Of a DNA stretch of 64,000 nucleotides, positions 19,099 through 28,743 are shown piece after piece (position 1 is the first letter of the stretch; each line of letters begins with the position of its first letter). The stretch is from Leptospira sp. WS60.C2. GTDB lineage: Bacteria; Spirochaetota; Leptospiria; Leptospirales; Leptospiraceae. The stretch is taken from the NCBI RefSeq assembly GCF_040833955.1, contig NZ_CP162133.1, positions 3,372,526-3,436,525 of the forward strand, given 5' to 3'. The translations under genes and the position numbers were made by a program. A model generated the notes under the pieces. It searched no databases. It saw only the letters and a program-made list of their open reading frames with translations, and was not told where the DNA came from.

Positions 19099-19717
19099 AT
19101 TCAGTTCGCTATTTTTCCAGTTATTTGTCTTTTTCGTAATATGCATTTGTAACCAATCCATTTTTTCCGATGAATCGAAGTTAAATGCGAAACAAAATAA
19201 AATTCTAAAAGAGACTTTTGTTTATTTAGAAAGTTTAGAACCCAAAAAAATCAAAATCGATAAATCTACCTACGCACGACATACACAATTCGAATCTTTT
19301 TTAAAGTTTCCCTTTTCTGGTAAAAAACTTTCCCGTTGGATCCAATCCCGAATCAAAAAATATTCTTTTGGCTCCACGGGAGATTACGTGGCGATGTACC
19401 AGGATGGTGAAGTTCTGTTAGGCAGAGGATTTTTTAATCTCAACCGATTGGATCGTGTGTTAGTTTTACTCCACGAAGCAAGGCATGCTGACGGTAAATT
19501 GTACGGCCACGTGGTATGCCCAGATGATTTTCCTTTTTTAAACACAAGGGATTGGAAAATACATCCTGCTGGGAAAAAAGGATGTGACTCTGTTCCCGAC
19601 GGTGGGTATGGGATCACTGCGTCTTTTTTATTTGAATTGGGTGCTTACGGTTTTTTAAACCAAACAGAAGCTGCGTATCGTTACAATTCCGAGATATCGA
19701 GAATCATCCGCGACTAA
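19073..19717 (+). CDS. Exported protein with HEXXH zinc-binding motif, function unknown
   Basis: A 214-residue protein from ATG 19073, overlapping the receptor gene. A hydrophobic signal-type segment covers residues 13-30 (with Cys24 and Cys26). The core contains [16 protein letters not shown], with HEARH at 134-138, then VVCPDD and [18 protein letters not shown] normally marks a zinc metallopeptidase, and Glu188 in a later helix could be the third ligand. Cys149 and Cys171 could form a disulfide. No family name can be given. Its location at the end of a haem operon suggests a role in processing haem proteins, which is an inference. Confidence 0.7.
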   Translation: MADSKPHSEFSSLFFQLFVFFVICICNQSIFSDESKLNAKQNKILKETFVYLESLEPKKIKIDKSTYARHTQFESFLKFPFSGKKLSRWIQSRIKKYSFGSTGDYVAMYQDGEVLLGRGFFNLNRLDRVLVLLHEARHADGKLYGHVVCPDDFPFLNTRDWKIHPAGKKGCDSVPDGGYGITASFLFELGAYGFLNQTEAAYRYNSEISRIIRD

Positions 19718-19760
19718 CACAAACAAACGAAACGTAAGGATTGCTTTGAGCAATTTGAAA

Positions 19761-19982
19761 TTAGAATTGGAACAAAGAATCGGAACTTCGGTCTACTTGT
19801 GGATGCTCTGAACCTTGCGCAATGACCTGTCCTGTCATAGAAATCACAGCCCATGTGTTCTCTTGTTTGGTCTTAGTTTGCAGAGATTGGAGCATAGAGT
19901 TCGTAAAACTCTCCAATTTATGGTGAAGGACGGAGTTCGGAAATGGATAGGACTTCTTTTCTTGTACTTCTGTCGATCTCAT
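19761..19982 (-). CDS. Small hypothetical protein, 73 residues
   Basis: An ATG-initiated frame with AAGGG 12 nt upstream. The product is hydrophilic with a predicted helix (LESFTNSMLQSLQTKTKQ) followed by a strand-like ENTWAVISMTGQVIAQG, and looks like a compact real protein rather than a shadow. It occupies the otherwise empty region between the haem operon and the reductase gene. No family is recognised. A small hairpin (ATTGCT, loop TTG, AGCAAT at 19740-19754) follows its stop codon but lacks a U-tract on this strand. Confidence 0.45.
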   Translation of the reverse strand: MRSTEVQEKKSYPFPNSVLHHKLESFTNSMLQSLQTKTKQENTWAVISMTGQVIAQGSEHPQVDRSSDSLFQF

Positions 19983-20170
19983 GCAACTTGTTTCCCTTAC
20001 GAATTAAGGATCGGCGGGGGGGCCGGAATGACTAAAGTTTAAAAAATCCAAAATTCGAGTCAAGGAAGAGACATAATTCCCGGGACGAAAAATGAAAGAT
20101 CGAAGTTCTCCTTTTCCCGAAGCCCGACCTTGCCAAACTTGACGTAAAACCACTTGTTACGAGGACGACT

Positions 20171-21094
20171 TTGCTTACCCCTCAGATCAATTTATTCAAA
20201 AAATCCAACCCCATCCAGGCGCAAGTTTTGGCAAACACCCGTTTGACTCCCGAATTAGGAACAGGGAAACGCCAACCGAAAGAAGGTGAAGCAGCAGTCC
20301 ACCGCATCACAATCGCCATTGATCATTCCGTTTATCCGTACATGATCGGGCAAAGTGCTGGAATCATTCCACCAGGACTTGATCCAGAAAAACAAGCAAA
20401 AGGACTCGCTGACGCCAGTTACACGGTTCGTCTGTATTCCATCGCTTCTCCCTCCTACAGTTTTAACCAAACCAAAGACAATATCGAATTCATCGTGAAA
20501 CGGGACAATGTGTATGATGAAAATGGAAACCTACTCCACAAAGGAGTTTGTTCCAATTACCTCTGTGATTTAAAACCGGGGGATGTGGTGACCATGACGG
20601 GTCCTGCTGGGAAAAAATTCCTCCTACCACAAACGGATTTTTCTGGTGATATTTTCTTTTTTGCAACAGGAACAGGGATCAGTCCGTTTTTCGGGATGGT
20701 GGAAGAATTACTCGTTCAAAAACTCATCCAATTCAAAGGGCAACTTTGGTTGATTTATGGAGCTCCGTATTCAGACGAAATCGTACTCCGAGACTACTTT
20801 GAAGAAAAAGCAAAAGAGCACTCCAATTTTCATTTTGTAACCGCCATTAGTCGTGAGGAAAAAAATTCCTTTGATGGGGGGAAAATGTACATCTCCCACC
20901 GTGCAAAAGAAAATGCAGAAGCCATTAAAAATGCTGTGAATGGAAACGGTAAGTTTTATATTTGTGGCGGTCCGAAGGGAATGGAGAAAGGAGTGATTAT
21001 GGAACTCATGTCTGCATGTGGAACTGAACTCACGTATGAAGCTTTCAAAAAAGACCTAGAAGAAAAAGACCAATTATTTGTAGAGACGTACTAA
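20171..21094 (+). CDS. Ferredoxin-NADP+ reductase, plastidic type
   Basis: A 307-residue FAD enzyme that exchanges electrons between NADPH and ferredoxin or flavodoxin. The start is TTG 20171 with GAGG 6 nt before it. FAD-binding motif [11 protein letters not shown] (RxYS) is near residue 84, [14 protein letters not shown] near 126, NADP-binding [13 protein letters not shown] near 172 and the CGGPKGME motif near 262. The C-terminal tyrosine (VETY) that stacks on the flavin in plant-type enzymes is present. A plastidic-type FNR is known from Leptospira interrogans. It forms a two-gene unit with the PC4-like gene (1-bp gap). Confidence 0.92.
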   Translation: MLTPQINLFKKSNPIQAQVLANTRLTPELGTGKRQPKEGEAAVHRITIAIDHSVYPYMIGQSAGIIPPGLDPEKQAKGLADASYTVRLYSIASPSYSFNQTKDNIEFIVKRDNVYDENGNLLHKGVCSNYLCDLKPGDVVTMTGPAGKKFLLPQTDFSGDIFFFATGTGISPFFGMVEELLVQKLIQFKGQLWLIYGAPYSDEIVLRDYFEEKAKEHSNFHFVTAISREEKNSFDGGKMYISHRAKENAEAIKNAVNGNGKFYICGGPKGMEKGVIMELMSACGTELTYEAFKKDLEEKDQLFVETY

Positions 21095-21095
21095 C

Positions 21096-21317
21096 ATGGC
21101 AAAAACAGGAATCATCAAAGACATTGATAAAGGAAGAGGGGAAGTCATCCGCGTGGAGATTTCCGAGTACAAAGGTCAAACTTTCTTTAACATTCGAGTT
21201 TGGTACACAGACCCCAATGGAGAATTAAAACCGACTCAGAAAGGAATCGCCATTGCTCCCACGCTAGTCAGCGAACTAAAGGAAGCGATCGAAGAAGCAG
21301 AGCGTTGGTTAGCGTAA
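21096..21317 (+). CDS. PC4/YdbC-family single-stranded nucleic-acid-binding protein
   Basis: A 73-residue protein with the PC4 core: strands carrying [22 protein letters not shown], a PTQKGIAI turn and a C-terminal helix [15 protein letters not shown]. Bacterial homologues dimerise and bind single-stranded DNA or RNA. Located 1 bp after the FNR gene and probably translated from the same mRNA. Converges on the VWA-STAS gene with 4 bp between stops. Confidence 0.85.
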   Translation: MAKTGIIKDIDKGRGEVIRVEISEYKGQTFFNIRVWYTDPNGELKPTQKGIAIAPTLVSELKEAIEEAERWLA

Positions 21318-21321
21318 CGAA

Positions 21322-22968
21322 TTAAACTATCTCATCTCCCTCGTTTGCATACACAATCCTCTGTAAAATTTCTTTTGCAGAGGATAAATTTTCTGCCACT
21401 CGGATGTGGTTGTACAACCTGGTGATTTCGAAAATCCGTTTTACGGAATCATGAATGTTGGTAACAACCAGTTCCCCACCTCTCTTTCGTAGCCATCCTA
21501 CAATTTGAATCACCATTCCAATCGCCGAAGAATCAATATGAGAGGTATGGGAAAAATCAAAAATCATATACCGAAACCCTTCTGCTATTTTCTGTTCCAT
21601 GAGTTGTTTGATTTCGGGGCATTTGTATAAATCAATATCACCAGTTGTGTGGTATTCATAAATCTCGTTGTGAACAACCACATCTTTGAGATCTATTTTT
21701 TCAGGACCTTTTAGTAAAACCTGTGAATTCAAAAAAAGATGTTTATGCAAATCATCCGACTTTGTGATCATTTTCGATTCTAATACCATCAAACGATTGA
21801 GAAGGGAACCGAGAGCATTGGGAGCAAAATGAACATTTGCGCGAATGTCTTGGATAAGGCCGATTAACATTGTTTTGGCGTCTTCTATATGACCACTTTT
21901 GACAAAATCTGTAATTTCTTTGATTCCTTCAGTCGCATTAGCAATTAAGATTTCGACCAGAACATCTGGATCTTGTTTGCCACGATTTTTTCCTCTTGCA
22001 AAAGAAAAGGATTCTTTCACAGTTTCTAAAACATTTTGTTTCAAAAGATTGTAATAGGAAACGTTTACTTCACAAAAAGGTGTCTCTGTTTTGTGAACCC
22101 GATCATCAATTTGTAAACGTAAAACTAAATTACGTAAATCATCCGCTCGTAAGTCTCCCAATTGGAGATTGATTTTTTGTCTGGAAATGGTTTTGGCATC
22201 GCCTATGAATTCATCAAATTCTTCCAAAACTTGATGTGTAGTTTCCGACAAAACTTGTTTCAATCGAACTCCTGGTGCAAATTGAAGTTCCACATCAATG
22301 GCCTGCGCATACAAAGCACCAATATCACCAAATTCTTGAAAAAAAATGTCAGAAGCATTTTCAGGATTGTCGATGTAATAAAAATTTCCACCACCTGCCT
22401 TTGCAATCTCAACTAACATCTCTTCGTTGAAATCATTGCCAACACCGATGGTTGTTGTAGAAATTCCCATCGCCAAATGGTCTTTGGCAATGCCGACAAG
22501 TGCATCTTTTTCTTTGATCCCTAAGGTGGGATTTCCATCGGTCAAAAGAATCACTCGTTTATAAGCATTCGGTATGTTGGATTGACTGAGGCTTTTTAAG
22601 GCAGAGAGCCAACCTCCACTTAAATTGGTGGATGTTGCGACTTGAATATTTCGAATTTTATCTGTGACAGATACTTTTTCTGTTAGGTGAGTCACAGGTT
22701 GGATGAGTTGGACATCTGAAGAATACGCAACAATCGAAACAGCATCGTGCCTTGTTAACCAATTAACGAGAGAACAAGATGCATCGATCACAGCATCCAT
22801 CTTTTCCCCTTTCATCGACCAACTTTTGTCAATGGTGAGTCCAATCACGAGAGGTTTTCTCTCTTCCACTTTCGGATTCGGTGGAGTGCGAAAACGAAGT
22901 AAGAGATGATTTTCCTGTACTTCCTTTTCTTGGATGATTGGATATTCCAATTTTGCTTCTAAAAACAT
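21322..22968 (-). CDS. VWA-STAS fusion protein
   Basis: From ATG 22968 the product has 548 residues (the frame is open 31 codons further up, but that part overlaps the divergent queE start). Residues about 35-215 form a von Willebrand factor A domain with an intact MIDAS (DKSWS, then TDGNPT). A beta-rich region and a helical middle follow. The last 110 residues are a STAS domain: YMIFDFSHTSHIDSSAIGMVIQ carries the DSS position phosphorylated in anti-sigma-factor antagonists, followed by RIFEITRLYNHIRV. No signal peptide is visible, so it is probably cytoplasmic. It may couple a metal-dependent protein contact to a partner-switching pathway; no kinase or phosphatase adjoins it. Confidence 0.8.
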   Translation of the reverse strand: MFLEAKLEYPIIQEKEVQENHLLLRFRTPPNPKVEERKPLVIGLTIDKSWSMKGEKMDAVIDASCSLVNWLTRHDAVSIVAYSSDVQLIQPVTHLTEKVSVTDKIRNIQVATSTNLSGGWLSALKSLSQSNIPNAYKRVILLTDGNPTLGIKEKDALVGIAKDHLAMGISTTTIGVGNDFNEEMLVEIAKAGGGNFYYIDNPENASDIFFQEFGDIGALYAQAIDVELQFAPGVRLKQVLSETTHQVLEEFDEFIGDAKTISRQKINLQLGDLRADDLRNLVLRLQIDDRVHKTETPFCEVNVSYYNLLKQNVLETVKESFSFARGKNRGKQDPDVLVEILIANATEGIKEITDFVKSGHIEDAKTMLIGLIQDIRANVHFAPNALGSLLNRLMVLESKMITKSDDLHKHLFLNSQVLLKGPEKIDLKDVVVHNEIYEYHTTGDIDLYKCPEIKQLMEQKIAEGFRYMIFDFSHTSHIDSSAIGMVIQIVGWLRKRGGELVVTNIHDSVKRIFEITRLYNHIRVAENLSSAKEILQRIVYANEGDEIV

Positions 22969-23043
22969 GACCTTAAAAGCAAAGTACGAATAAATGTTTT
23001 CGCAAGAACAATTTCGAAGAAACTGACAAGAAGGGATCACACC

Positions 23044-23754
23044 ATGTTCGGTAAAATTCATGAAATCTATTCTTCTATTTCTGGCGAAGGAATCTCACAA
23101 GGGATCCCTACTGTCTTTGTGCGTTTCGCAGGATGTTCTTTACGTTGCGGTAAAACGGAAAATAGAGCGCTTTGGTGTGATACACCGTACGCACTAGGCC
23201 CATACCAAGGAGAGAGTCTATCTATCTCTTCCATTTTAAAATCCATAGAAACTTATGACAAAGACCATGGGTTTCAAATTTTACTGACTGGGGGCGAACC
23301 ATTAGAAGGAAAAAACCGAGACATGTCGGTTGCCATTGCGCAATCGATCTTTCAATTTCGAAATGCAAACGGAAAACCCTATCCCGCTTCCCGTGTGGAA
23401 ACCAATGGCAGTGAAAAAATCACACTCGATCCTTTTTTCGTTTTTACAATGGATTATAAATTACCTGGGTCTGGGATGGAAGAACGGATGGATGCAGAAA
23501 ATTTTGAGATCTTAGAAAAGAGACATAATTCACTTGACGAAATTAAGTTCGTTGTGCGTGATAGAATCGACTTTGAGAGAAGTATCGAAGTCATTCGCGA
23601 ACAAAAAATACAGACAAATATATTGTATTCGCCAGTCCACGGTGAAGTGGATGCCAAAGAACTAGTTGAATGGATTAAAATAGACAACCCACCTAAGTGT
23701 CGTTTGTCGCTTCAGATTCATAAAGTGCTTTGGGGAAATCAGAAAGGAGTTTGA
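23044..23754 (+). CDS. queE: 7-carboxy-7-deazaguanine synthase (radical SAM)
   Basis: A 236-residue enzyme of the queuosine pathway that converts 6-carboxytetrahydropterin to CDG. It begins with the QueE signature [14 protein letters not shown]. The cluster cysteines are C31, C35 and C45 (GCSLRC, then WCDTPYA), wider than the common CX3CX2C spacing. [10 protein letters not shown] binds SAM, and VETNGS and DYKLPGSG are also typical. The C-terminal [11 protein letters not shown] is family-like. folE, which makes an earlier precursor, is 13 kb away. It is translationally coupled to the helicase gene (TGATG). Confidence 0.9.
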   Translation: MFGKIHEIYSSISGEGISQGIPTVFVRFAGCSLRCGKTENRALWCDTPYALGPYQGESLSISSILKSIETYDKDHGFQILLTGGEPLEGKNRDMSVAIAQSIFQFRNANGKPYPASRVETNGSEKITLDPFFVFTMDYKLPGSGMEERMDAENFEILEKRHNSLDEIKFVVRDRIDFERSIEVIREQKIQTNILYSPVHGEVDAKELVEWIKIDNPPKCRLSLQIHKVLWGNQKGV

Positions 23755-26597
23755 TGGATATCCCTACTCAGTTAAGTTTAGATTTTGAAACAACGGTTGA
23801 ACCAAAACAATCAAAAGAATATGGGTTTCTAATCGACGAACCTGAGTTAGGTCTCGCAAAAATAACAAAAGAAACATCTACATCAGTAGAATTATTTTTT
23901 GAATCGAAAGAAATCTTCCGAACTGTAAACAAGTCCAATCGTAATTTACATTTTTTAAGCCAATACCCTGAGTCTTTACGTGTTTGGGAAGAATTTCCAA
24001 AGGCGATGGAACTTGCCTTAACGGCAAGCCAACTCAAACTCACTTACAATTTTAATAAACTTTCATCCTTATCCAATTCTAGAACGCGACTTCTCCCTCA
24101 CCAGATCGAATCTACATTCATTGTAGCAAACAGTTTAAAACCTCGTTTTATCTTAGCAGATGAAGTGGGTCTTGGAAAAACCATTGAAGCAGGTCTTGCT
24201 GTCAAAGAATTGATGTTCCGCAGGGGCTTAAAGCGAGTCTTAGTCGTTGCACCATCCCCTCTGCTCGTTCAATGGCAACAAGAAATGAAGAACAAATTCA
24301 ATGAGGAGTTTGCAATCGTTCGTCGCCGTAATTTTGTGACCAATGGGCCAGACCATTGGAAAAATTTTAACAAAATCATCACATCCATCGACTTTATCAA
24401 AAACCCAAGGTATGCCGAAGAAATTTTAGCAACCAAATGGGACATTGTTGTATTTGATGAAGCACATCGACTCCGTCGTGATTATTCCAAAATCACACGC
24501 GGATATCTTTTTGCTGAAAAAATTGCACGCAAAACGGAATGTTTGCTCCTTCTCACTGCCACACCGTTTCGTGGAAAATTAGAAGAGTTATTCTATCTCA
24601 TGCATTTAGTGGATCCGAATATTTTAGGTCCCTATCACACCTTTATCAACGATTACGTCGTAGGCCAAAAAGGGGATCTCAAGGAAAAAATCTCCAAAGT
24701 TCTCCTACGTCGACGTAAGGTAGAAGTGGGTGGGTTTACCAAACGTTTTGCAAAAACGGTTCGTATCGATTTATCACCCATTGAACGAGCGTTCTATGAT
24801 GAAACAACTGAGTATGTAAAACGCGAATACAATATGGCAATGGGAACCAAAAACCGCGCCATTGGATTTGTGATGGTAGTGTTTCAGAAATTACTCGATT
24901 CTTCTGTCATTGCCTTACTTTCTGCTCTCCAAAAACGTAAGTTTATGTTGGAATCCAAATTCCATTATATGAAATCGCAAGAAACCACCTTGGATGACTG
25001 GGATTTGGATGAAACAGAAGGGGTAGAAGATTTTATCACTGAGCTAGAAGACGAAGAGATGTCCAGTTTTCAAAGAATCAAACGTGAGTTGTTTACTCTC
25101 AATCGATTGATCCATTTAGGAAAACAAATCAAAGAAGATAAAAAGACACAAAAACTAAAAGAAACTCTTTATCGTTTAAAAAAAGAGGGTCATAAAAAAT
25201 TCATCATCTTCACACAATTCCGAACCACACAAGACCACTTACAATCTGTGTTAGAACCTGACTTTAAAGTCTCTCCTTTCCATGGATCTTTAAGTATGGA
25301 TGAAAAAGAAGTGGCGATTCAAAAATTCAAAGAAGACTACGAAATTCTGATTTGTACAGAAGCAGGTGGAGAAGGACGTAACTTACAATTTGCAAACATT
25401 CTCTTCAATTACGATCTACCTTGGAGTCCGTTAAAAATTGAACAAAGGATTGGAAGGATTCATCGTTTCGGACAAAAAGACAATGTTTATATTTTTAATT
25501 TTGCTTCCAAAGACACAGTTGCGGAACGAATCTTAGAAGTACTTACCAATAAAATCCGTTTGTTTGAAGAATCAATTGGCGCTTCTGATGATTTGCTCGG
25601 AACCATCGAAGAAGAATTGGATTTTAATTCGAGTTTGATGAAATTCATCACAGGAACCAAGACCAAAGAAGAACTCGAAACCGAATTTGACCTTCGCATC
25701 CAAGTGGCGCAAAAAGGTTTTGAAAAATTAAACGCCTTAGTCACTCCCAAGGTGCTAGATTTTAACTTAAAAGACTACTACGATCATACGTTAGAAGAAA
25801 GAGAATGGAACAATAGTCACTTAGAAGAAGTTGTATCAGAAGGATCCAAATTTTTCCAAAATCAATTACCTGGTTCCTTAACAGCCATAGGTAAAGGTTC
25901 CTATGAATATAAAAATCAAGAAGGAAAAGTCAGAAAGGCAACCTTTGATTCCGATTTGGCACTTACAAATGATTCGCTTGAGTTTATGGCCTTCGGCCAT
26001 CCTTTTGTAGAAAAGGTAACAGAACTTCTCACGCAAAGTAATGTCGGCCGTAAAAAAAAGTATATCTACTCAAATGAGTTAGGACAAAAAATCCTTTTTG
26101 TTTTCCAGGTTGAATTTGAATTTTCACTCAAACGAAAAGATCTCTTTTTCATCGAATACGATCTAAAAAAGAAAAAATCCATAGTATTAACTGACAAACC
26201 AAAAGAATGGATCGAAGGGAAAACCTATATCCCAGAAAAAGAAATTCCTCTCTCCAAATTAGAAGAAGCCTTTATTCAATGTTATCCGATTGTAGAATCA
26301 GAAGCTGAAAGTAAAAAAGAGACTCTTCGTAAGGAAACATTATCTATCTTCCAAAAAGAAGAATACAAGGTAGAACTTTCCCACCAAAAAACGATTCGCC
26401 AACTCGAAGAAAAATTAATGCGTCAAGAAGCTGCTTATAAATGGGACAACCGTCCTGAAAAAAAAGCAGTCCTTCACAAAACAATGAAAGAAATCCAAAG
26501 AGCAAAGGATGAGTTTACAGTGGAAATGCGCAAAATCAAAAATGGAGCGAAAATTTTCCACAGAATCCAACTTTTCCAAACATATATCAGCATTTAA
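23754..26597 (+). CDS. SNF2/RapA-like helicase
   Basis: A 947-residue ATPase from ATG 23754, with AAAGGAG 4-5 nt upstream. The SF2 motifs are in order: [15 protein letters not shown] (Walker A, residues about 137-151), [12 protein letters not shown] (Walker B), [10 protein letters not shown], then the C-terminal lobe with [20 protein letters not shown] and [11 protein letters not shown]. The last 250 residues contain charged coiled-coil segments. It most resembles RapA and its relatives, which remodel stalled RNA polymerase or protein-DNA complexes, but it lacks a recognisable RapA N-terminal Tudor-like region. It overlaps queE by one base (TGATG). Confidence 0.87.
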   Translation: MDIPTQLSLDFETTVEPKQSKEYGFLIDEPELGLAKITKETSTSVELFFESKEIFRTVNKSNRNLHFLSQYPESLRVWEEFPKAMELALTASQLKLTYNFNKLSSLSNSRTRLLPHQIESTFIVANSLKPRFILADEVGLGKTIEAGLAVKELMFRRGLKRVLVVAPSPLLVQWQQEMKNKFNEEFAIVRRRNFVTNGPDHWKNFNKIITSIDFIKNPRYAEEILATKWDIVVFDEAHRLRRDYSKITRGYLFAEKIARKTECLLLLTATPFRGKLEELFYLMHLVDPNILGPYHTFINDYVVGQKGDLKEKISKVLLRRRKVEVGGFTKRFAKTVRIDLSPIERAFYDETTEYVKREYNMAMGTKNRAIGFVMVVFQKLLDSSVIALLSALQKRKFMLESKFHYMKSQETTLDDWDLDETEGVEDFITELEDEEMSSFQRIKRELFTLNRLIHLGKQIKEDKKTQKLKETLYRLKKEGHKKFIIFTQFRTTQDHLQSVLEPDFKVSPFHGSLSMDEKEVAIQKFKEDYEILICTEAGGEGRNLQFANILFNYDLPWSPLKIEQRIGRIHRFGQKDNVYIFNFASKDTVAERILEVLTNKIRLFEESIGASDDLLGTIEEELDFNSSLMKFITGTKTKEELETEFDLRIQVAQKGFEKLNALVTPKVLDFNLKDYYDHTLEEREWNNSHLEEVVSEGSKFFQNQLPGSLTAIGKGSYEYKNQEGKVRKATFDSDLALTNDSLEFMAFGHPFVEKVTELLTQSNVGRKKKYIYSNELGQKILFVFQVEFEFSLKRKDLFFIEYDLKKKKSIVLTDKPKEWIEGKTYIPEKEIPLSKLEEAFIQCYPIVESEAESKKETLRKETLSIFQKEEYKVELSHQKTIRQLEEKLMRQEAAYKWDNRPEKKAVLHKTMKEIQRAKDEFTVEMRKIKNGAKIFHRIQLFQTYISI

Positions 26598-26636
26598 TTT
26601 CATTTACATAAATTTTCCTCAGCAGATGATTTGGGA

Positions 26637-27893
26637 ATGTCCCTTCCCAAAATTGCTTTTTGGAAACAAATTTTCATCTCTCTGTTGTTAGGTTTAGCTG
26701 TTGGGATCGGTTTCCATCCCGAAACTGGTCTTATGAGTGCCGAAACAATCAAACCGTATCTAAGTTGGTTGAAACTTCCTGGTGACCTTTTTTTAAACCT
26801 GCTTCAAATGATCATGATACCACTTGTGATCGTTTCCATTGCGCTTGGAGTTTCGAGTTTAAAAAATTTAAAAGACCTATGGAACTTAGGAAGTAAAACC
26901 TTACTCTATTTTATTTTTACAACCATTGTCGCAGTGAGTATTGGAATCCTTTTAACTTCCATTACGAAACCGGGAAACCAAATCCAAACCAAAATTCAAA
27001 ATCAAACGATTTCGGTCCAAACACAAAGCGACAAAGGAACAGAAGAATCCATTCCAGAAATTATCGCAAACATCATCCCTAAAAACATTGTGAATGTTTG
27101 GTCAAAACAACAAATGTTATCCATTGTGTTCCTAGGTATGATCCTTGGGATATTCTTTCTGACCTCAAAAGAATCAGGTACAGCGCTCAAAGCCTTTTGC
27201 CATTCTTTGGAAAGTTTTTGTTTATGGGTTGTATCAACTGCGATGAAACTAGCACCATTGGCAGTGTTTGGTCTGATGAGTTTTGCCATGTTGCAGATTG
27301 GATTCTCTTTGGTATATGGTTTACTGACTTACATTCTAACGGTGTTAGCCGGCCTCTTTTTAGTATTATTGTTTTATAGCGCCCTACTGTTTCTGTTTAC
27401 GAAACAAAACCCGTTTGTGTTCTTTCACCAAATTCGTGAGATTCCAATATTGGGTTTTTCTACTTCAAGTTCTAGTTCGGTTTTGCCATATTCTTTGAAA
27501 ATTGCGAAAGAAAAGTTAAAACTAAAAGAAACAGTTGCTGATTTTGTTTTACCATTGGGGGCAACCATCAATATGGATGGTACTGCTCTTTACCAAGCAG
27601 TTGCCACGGTATTCCTAAGCCAAGTATACCAAATTGAACTTAGCACAGTAGATTTGTTTTTGTTAGTTGGAACCGTCACAGCGGCATCAATTGGAACGGC
27701 TGCGACCCCTGGTGTCGGCCTTGTCATTTTATCTTCGATTCTGCATACCTTTCATATTCCGATAGAAGGCATTGCGATTCTTTTTGGTGTTGACCGGTTT
27801 TTGGATATGTGCAGAACTTCAGTAAATCTGACCGGCGATCTCTCGTGCGCTTATATCATGAACCATATCTGGAAGGAAGACACACAAATATGA
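26637..27893 (+). CDS. Dicarboxylate/amino acid:cation symporter (GltP/DctA family)
   Basis: A 418-residue inner-membrane transporter with eight or more hydrophobic segments. Hallmarks of the family are the serine-rich hairpin STSSSSSVLPYSLK, the NMDGT motif in GATINMDGTALYQA, and the second hairpin ASIGTAATPGVG. The family takes up glutamate, aspartate or C4-dicarboxylates with Na+ or H+. The final helix has CRTSVNLTGDLSCAYIM, whose Asp and Arg normally bind the substrate. A periplasmic loop of about 45 residues (100-145) is longer than in GltP. It overlaps the next gene by ATGA. Confidence 0.9.
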   Translation: MSLPKIAFWKQIFISLLLGLAVGIGFHPETGLMSAETIKPYLSWLKLPGDLFLNLLQMIMIPLVIVSIALGVSSLKNLKDLWNLGSKTLLYFIFTTIVAVSIGILLTSITKPGNQIQTKIQNQTISVQTQSDKGTEESIPEIIANIIPKNIVNVWSKQQMLSIVFLGMILGIFFLTSKESGTALKAFCHSLESFCLWVVSTAMKLAPLAVFGLMSFAMLQIGFSLVYGLLTYILTVLAGLFLVLLFYSALLFLFTKQNPFVFFHQIREIPILGFSTSSSSSVLPYSLKIAKEKLKLKETVADFVLPLGATINMDGTALYQAVATVFLSQVYQIELSTVDLFLLVGTVTAASIGTAATPGVGLVILSSILHTFHIPIEGIAILFGVDRFLDMCRTSVNLTGDLSCAYIMNHIWKEDTQI

Positions 27894-28741
27894 AAAAAAT
27901 CAGTTTCGTTTTACTCATCGGAATCACACTGTTTTTCATTCACTGCGACAAAAAGAAAGACCCATTGGATGATTTTGAATCCAACTTACTTTGCTCAACA
28001 CTTGCCATCTGTAACGGAGAAACTCCTGCCAAAACAGGAATCATTGGCGATAGTTGGACAGACCTTCTCTTTGGAATTCCCCTCGTGGAAACTCTCAGAC
28101 CTCAGTTAGAGAATCGTTTTGGATATAAATTTGCGGGTGCTACACTTGGTGGCAAAACCTTACAACAAGTGGTGAGCCAAGGATTACAATTTCAAGTCAT
28201 TGACCAAGGTGGTGCCGACATGAAAGTAGTGATACTTTCATTAGGTGGAAATGACATCCAGGCCAATTTAAATGAATACATTGGTAATATTCCTGGTGTT
28301 CAAGCCCAACGATTTGCTCAAATCAAAGCAAATCTAAAACAGCTCATCATCACTGGAAATGCATACAAAATTGCTCGATTTGGTGGAGCACCTCTCAAAT
28401 GGATCATCCATGGGTATGATTATCCAAATCCATTTATGCCTCCTGTCATTGCAGGTTCTGATGAGGGTTGTAAAACCAAATTTGATCGAGTGGGTTTGGT
28501 CGTTCCCAATGCAGCCGAGTTTACAGCAAGCCAACTTGATGCCTTCAACAACTTACTTGTGGAGATCACAAGAGAAGAGCCAACTCTAATCTATGTCGAT
28601 TTGCGAAATACTTTAGGTGGTAGACCAAGTTCGAGGGCTGAATTGATGTTAGATTGTATTCATGCAAATAACTTAGGATATACTTTACTAACAGATAAGT
28701 TAGCAAGATTGATCTACCCATTCACCAACATAGGATTCTAA
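27890..28741 (+). CDS. SGNH/GDSL-type hydrolase lipoprotein
   Basis: A 283-residue lipoprotein, signal peptide ending FIHC (Cys19), behind GGAAGGAAG. Block I is GDSW at residues 53-56 (Ser55 nucleophile), the oxyanion glycine is in GATLGGKT, block III is GGND at 119-122, and the catalytic pair is D255xxH258 in DCIHANNLG. It should act as an esterase or lipase-like enzyme anchored in the envelope. The extra cysteine pairs near residues 35 and 41 may form disulfides. The ATGA overlap couples it to the symporter, and a beta-barrel gene follows 2 bp later. Confidence 0.87.
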   Translation: MKKISFVLLIGITLFFIHCDKKKDPLDDFESNLLCSTLAICNGETPAKTGIIGDSWTDLLFGIPLVETLRPQLENRFGYKFAGATLGGKTLQQVVSQGLQFQVIDQGGADMKVVILSLGGNDIQANLNEYIGNIPGVQAQRFAQIKANLKQLIITGNAYKIARFGGAPLKWIIHGYDYPNPFMPPVIAGSDEGCKTKFDRVGLVVPNAAEFTASQLDAFNNLLVEITREEPTLIYVDLRNTLGGRPSSRAELMLDCIHANNLGYTLLTDKLARLIYPFTNIGF

Positions 28742-28743
28742 CA

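Noticed and set aside
19740..19754. Small hairpin ATTGCT/AGCAAT as a terminator
   Set aside because: Six-base stem with no T-run on either strand; too weak to list.
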